Origin: an uncultured Nocardiopsis sp.
GTDB lineage: Bacteria > Actinomycetota > Actinomycetes > Streptosporangiales > Streptosporangiaceae
Reading direction: 5' to 3'
NCBI GenBank assembly: GCA_937957845.1
Contig: CALGOD010000599.1
Span: forward strand, 1-7,384
Length of the DNA: 7,384 nucleotides
Positions 6,523 to 7,384 of the stretch are shown piece by piece (position 1 is the first letter of the stretch; every line of letters begins with the position of its first letter). The position numbers and the translations under genes are program-made. Under the pieces are notes generated by a model. That model was not told the DNA's origin, ran no database searches, and saw only the letters and a list, made by a program, of their open reading frames with translations.

Positions 6523-6540
6523 GTCCCACCGGGCGGGGGA
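6507..6540 (-). terminator. Hairpin terminator after the PaaG-like gene
   Basis: The arms 6507-6518 and 6529-6540 are perfectly complementary over 12 GC-rich bp, with a 10-base loop. The hairpin starts 9 bases after the stop codon of the crotonase-family gene. There is no T-run, only a short TT after the stem. It probably limits read-through into paaA and so keeps the epoxidase genes under their own promoter. Confidence 0.7.
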
Positions 6541-6549
6541 AGCACCAGC

Positions 6550-7359
6550 TCAGTCACCGGTGAAGGTGGGCTTCTCCTTGTTGAGGAACGAGCGGACCGC
6601 TCCGACGTGGTCGGCCGTGCGTCCCAACTGGTTCTGCAGCTCGGCCTCCTCCTCCAACAGCTCGGCCAGCTCCCGTCCGCCGACGGCCGCCGAACGCACC
6701 TCGCGCTTGGCCGCGACGAAGGCGCTGGTGGGTCCGGAGGCGAGCTGGAGGGCGACCTCACGGGCGCGATCCTGCCAGACGTCGTCGTCCACGACCTCGG
6801 TGACCAGGCCCAGCTCCAGTGCACGGTCGGCACCGAAGACCGTGCCCAGCAGCATCAGCTCCATGGCCCGTGCCTGCCCCAGGCAGGTCACCAGGCGGTA
6901 GGCCAGCCCCGAGTCCGAGGCCAGACCGACACCGGTGAAGGCGGTACCGAACTTGGCCCGTCGTGCGGCGATCCGCACGTCACCCGCCATCGCCAGCCCC
7001 AGCCCCGCGCCCACGCAGGCGCCGCCGATGCCGACCACGACCGGAACCCGGATCTCCTCCAGCGCCAGCACGATGCGGTTGTAGTGCTCGCGCACGGTGT
7101 CCAGCGCGTCCTGGGGCCGCTCTTCCAGGGTCCGGGCGTGCTCCGCCAGGTCCTGGCCCACGCAGAAGGCCTTGGCCGAGCCCAGGAACAGCACCGCGCG
7201 AGCGGTGCTGGACCGCGCCGCCGAACGCACCGCCGCCAGCAGCTCCTCCTTGACCCGACGGTCCAGCGCGGGCGTGTTCAGTCGCACCGTGGCCAGCCCG
7301 TCGGCCTCCTCGAACTCCGCCGCCTTCGACTCCCGCCCGGTGGCCGTGTCCTCGCTCAA
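6550..7359 (-). CDS. Crotonase-family protein, probable PaaG-type epoxyphenylacetyl-CoA isomerase
   Basis: The 269-residue product is a crotonase-fold protein of the usual length. The CoA/oxyanion-hole elements are present: AFCVGQDL (64-71) and IGGACVGAGLGLAMAGD (111-127). The two catalytic glutamates of true enoyl-CoA hydratases are missing: alignment by motif puts Gly121 and Phe141 at those places. Instead Asp149, in GLASDSG (145-151), sits where PaaG and dienoyl-CoA isomerases have their catalytic Asp. This argues for an isomerase, and beside paaABCDE most likely PaaG, which turns ring-1,2-epoxyphenylacetyl-CoA into the oxepin form. A general label, enoyl-CoA hydratase/isomerase, is the safe fallback. 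The start is TTG 7359, with GGGAG 7 bases upstream; no better start is near. It is on the same strand as paaA but separated by a terminator and a new promoter. Confidence 0.85.
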   Translation of the reverse strand: MSEDTATGRESKAAEFEEADGLATVRLNTPALDRRVKEELLAAVRSAARSSTARAVLFLGSAKAFCVGQDLAEHARTLEERPQDALDTVREHYNRIVLALEEIRVPVVVGIGGACVGAGLGLAMAGDVRIAARRAKFGTAFTGVGLASDSGLAYRLVTCLGQARAMELMLLGTVFGADRALELGLVTEVVDDDVWQDRAREVALQLASGPTSAFVAAKREVRSAAVGGRELAELLEEEAELQNQLGRTADHVGAVRSFLNKEKPTFTGD

Positions 7360-7384
7360 CGCTTCTCTCCCTCGTCCCAGGTGT

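Noticed and set aside
1..7384. Undescribed system, mobile element, CRISPR array, tRNA or rRNA
   Set aside because: I found no transposase, integrase, attachment-like repeats, repeat-spacer array or structural RNA. The genes form a standard phenylacetate epoxidase operon with a neighbouring kinase.

Overview
The window is high-GC DNA with dense coding almost entirely on the minus strand, short overlaps between genes, GTG and TTG starts, and hairpin terminators without T-runs. It also carries a eukaryotic-type Ser/Thr protein kinase. These traits point to an actinomycete. A Nocardiopsis-like or other streptosporangial genus is my guess; the sequence alone does not fix it.

Layout, in the direction of transcription (high to low coordinates). 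A crotonase-family gene that looks like a PaaG-type isomerase (7359-6550, TTG start) ends at a 12-bp-stem hairpin (6540-6507). The -35 of the next promoter touches that hairpin. The promoter (about 6522-6494) drives the phenylacetyl-CoA epoxidase operon paaA-paaB-paaC-paaD-paaE-paaI (6452-2221). A perfect 14-bp palindrome, ACCGAACGTTCGGT (6472-6485), lies between the -10 and the paaA start and matches the core of the TetR-family PaaR operator. The operon ends at a perfect 19-bp-stem hairpin (2205-2166). After a 160-bp gap comes a membrane-anchored Ser/Thr protein kinase (2060 to the window edge). Its reading frame is still open at base 1, so its C-terminus is missing.

How the genes work together. 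PaaA, PaaB, PaaC and PaaE form the multicomponent monooxygenase that converts phenylacetyl-CoA into its ring 1,2-epoxide. PaaE passes electrons from NADPH, PaaA carries the diiron site, PaaC is the structural paralogue and PaaB the small bridging subunit. PaaD is thought to help assemble the metal or Fe-S centres. PaaI hydrolyses dead-end CoA esters and recovers CoA. The upstream crotonase has the active-site layout of PaaG, which isomerises the epoxide to the oxepin. PaaK, PaaZ, PaaJ, PaaH, PaaF and the PaaR gene itself are not in this window.

I see no undescribed system here. The points most worth checking are the operator/promoter/terminator arrangement in front of paaA, the isomerase-like active site of the upstream crotonase, the extended PaaC, and the kinase with its Gly/Ala-rich linker and two-cysteine C-terminal domain next to the catabolic operon.
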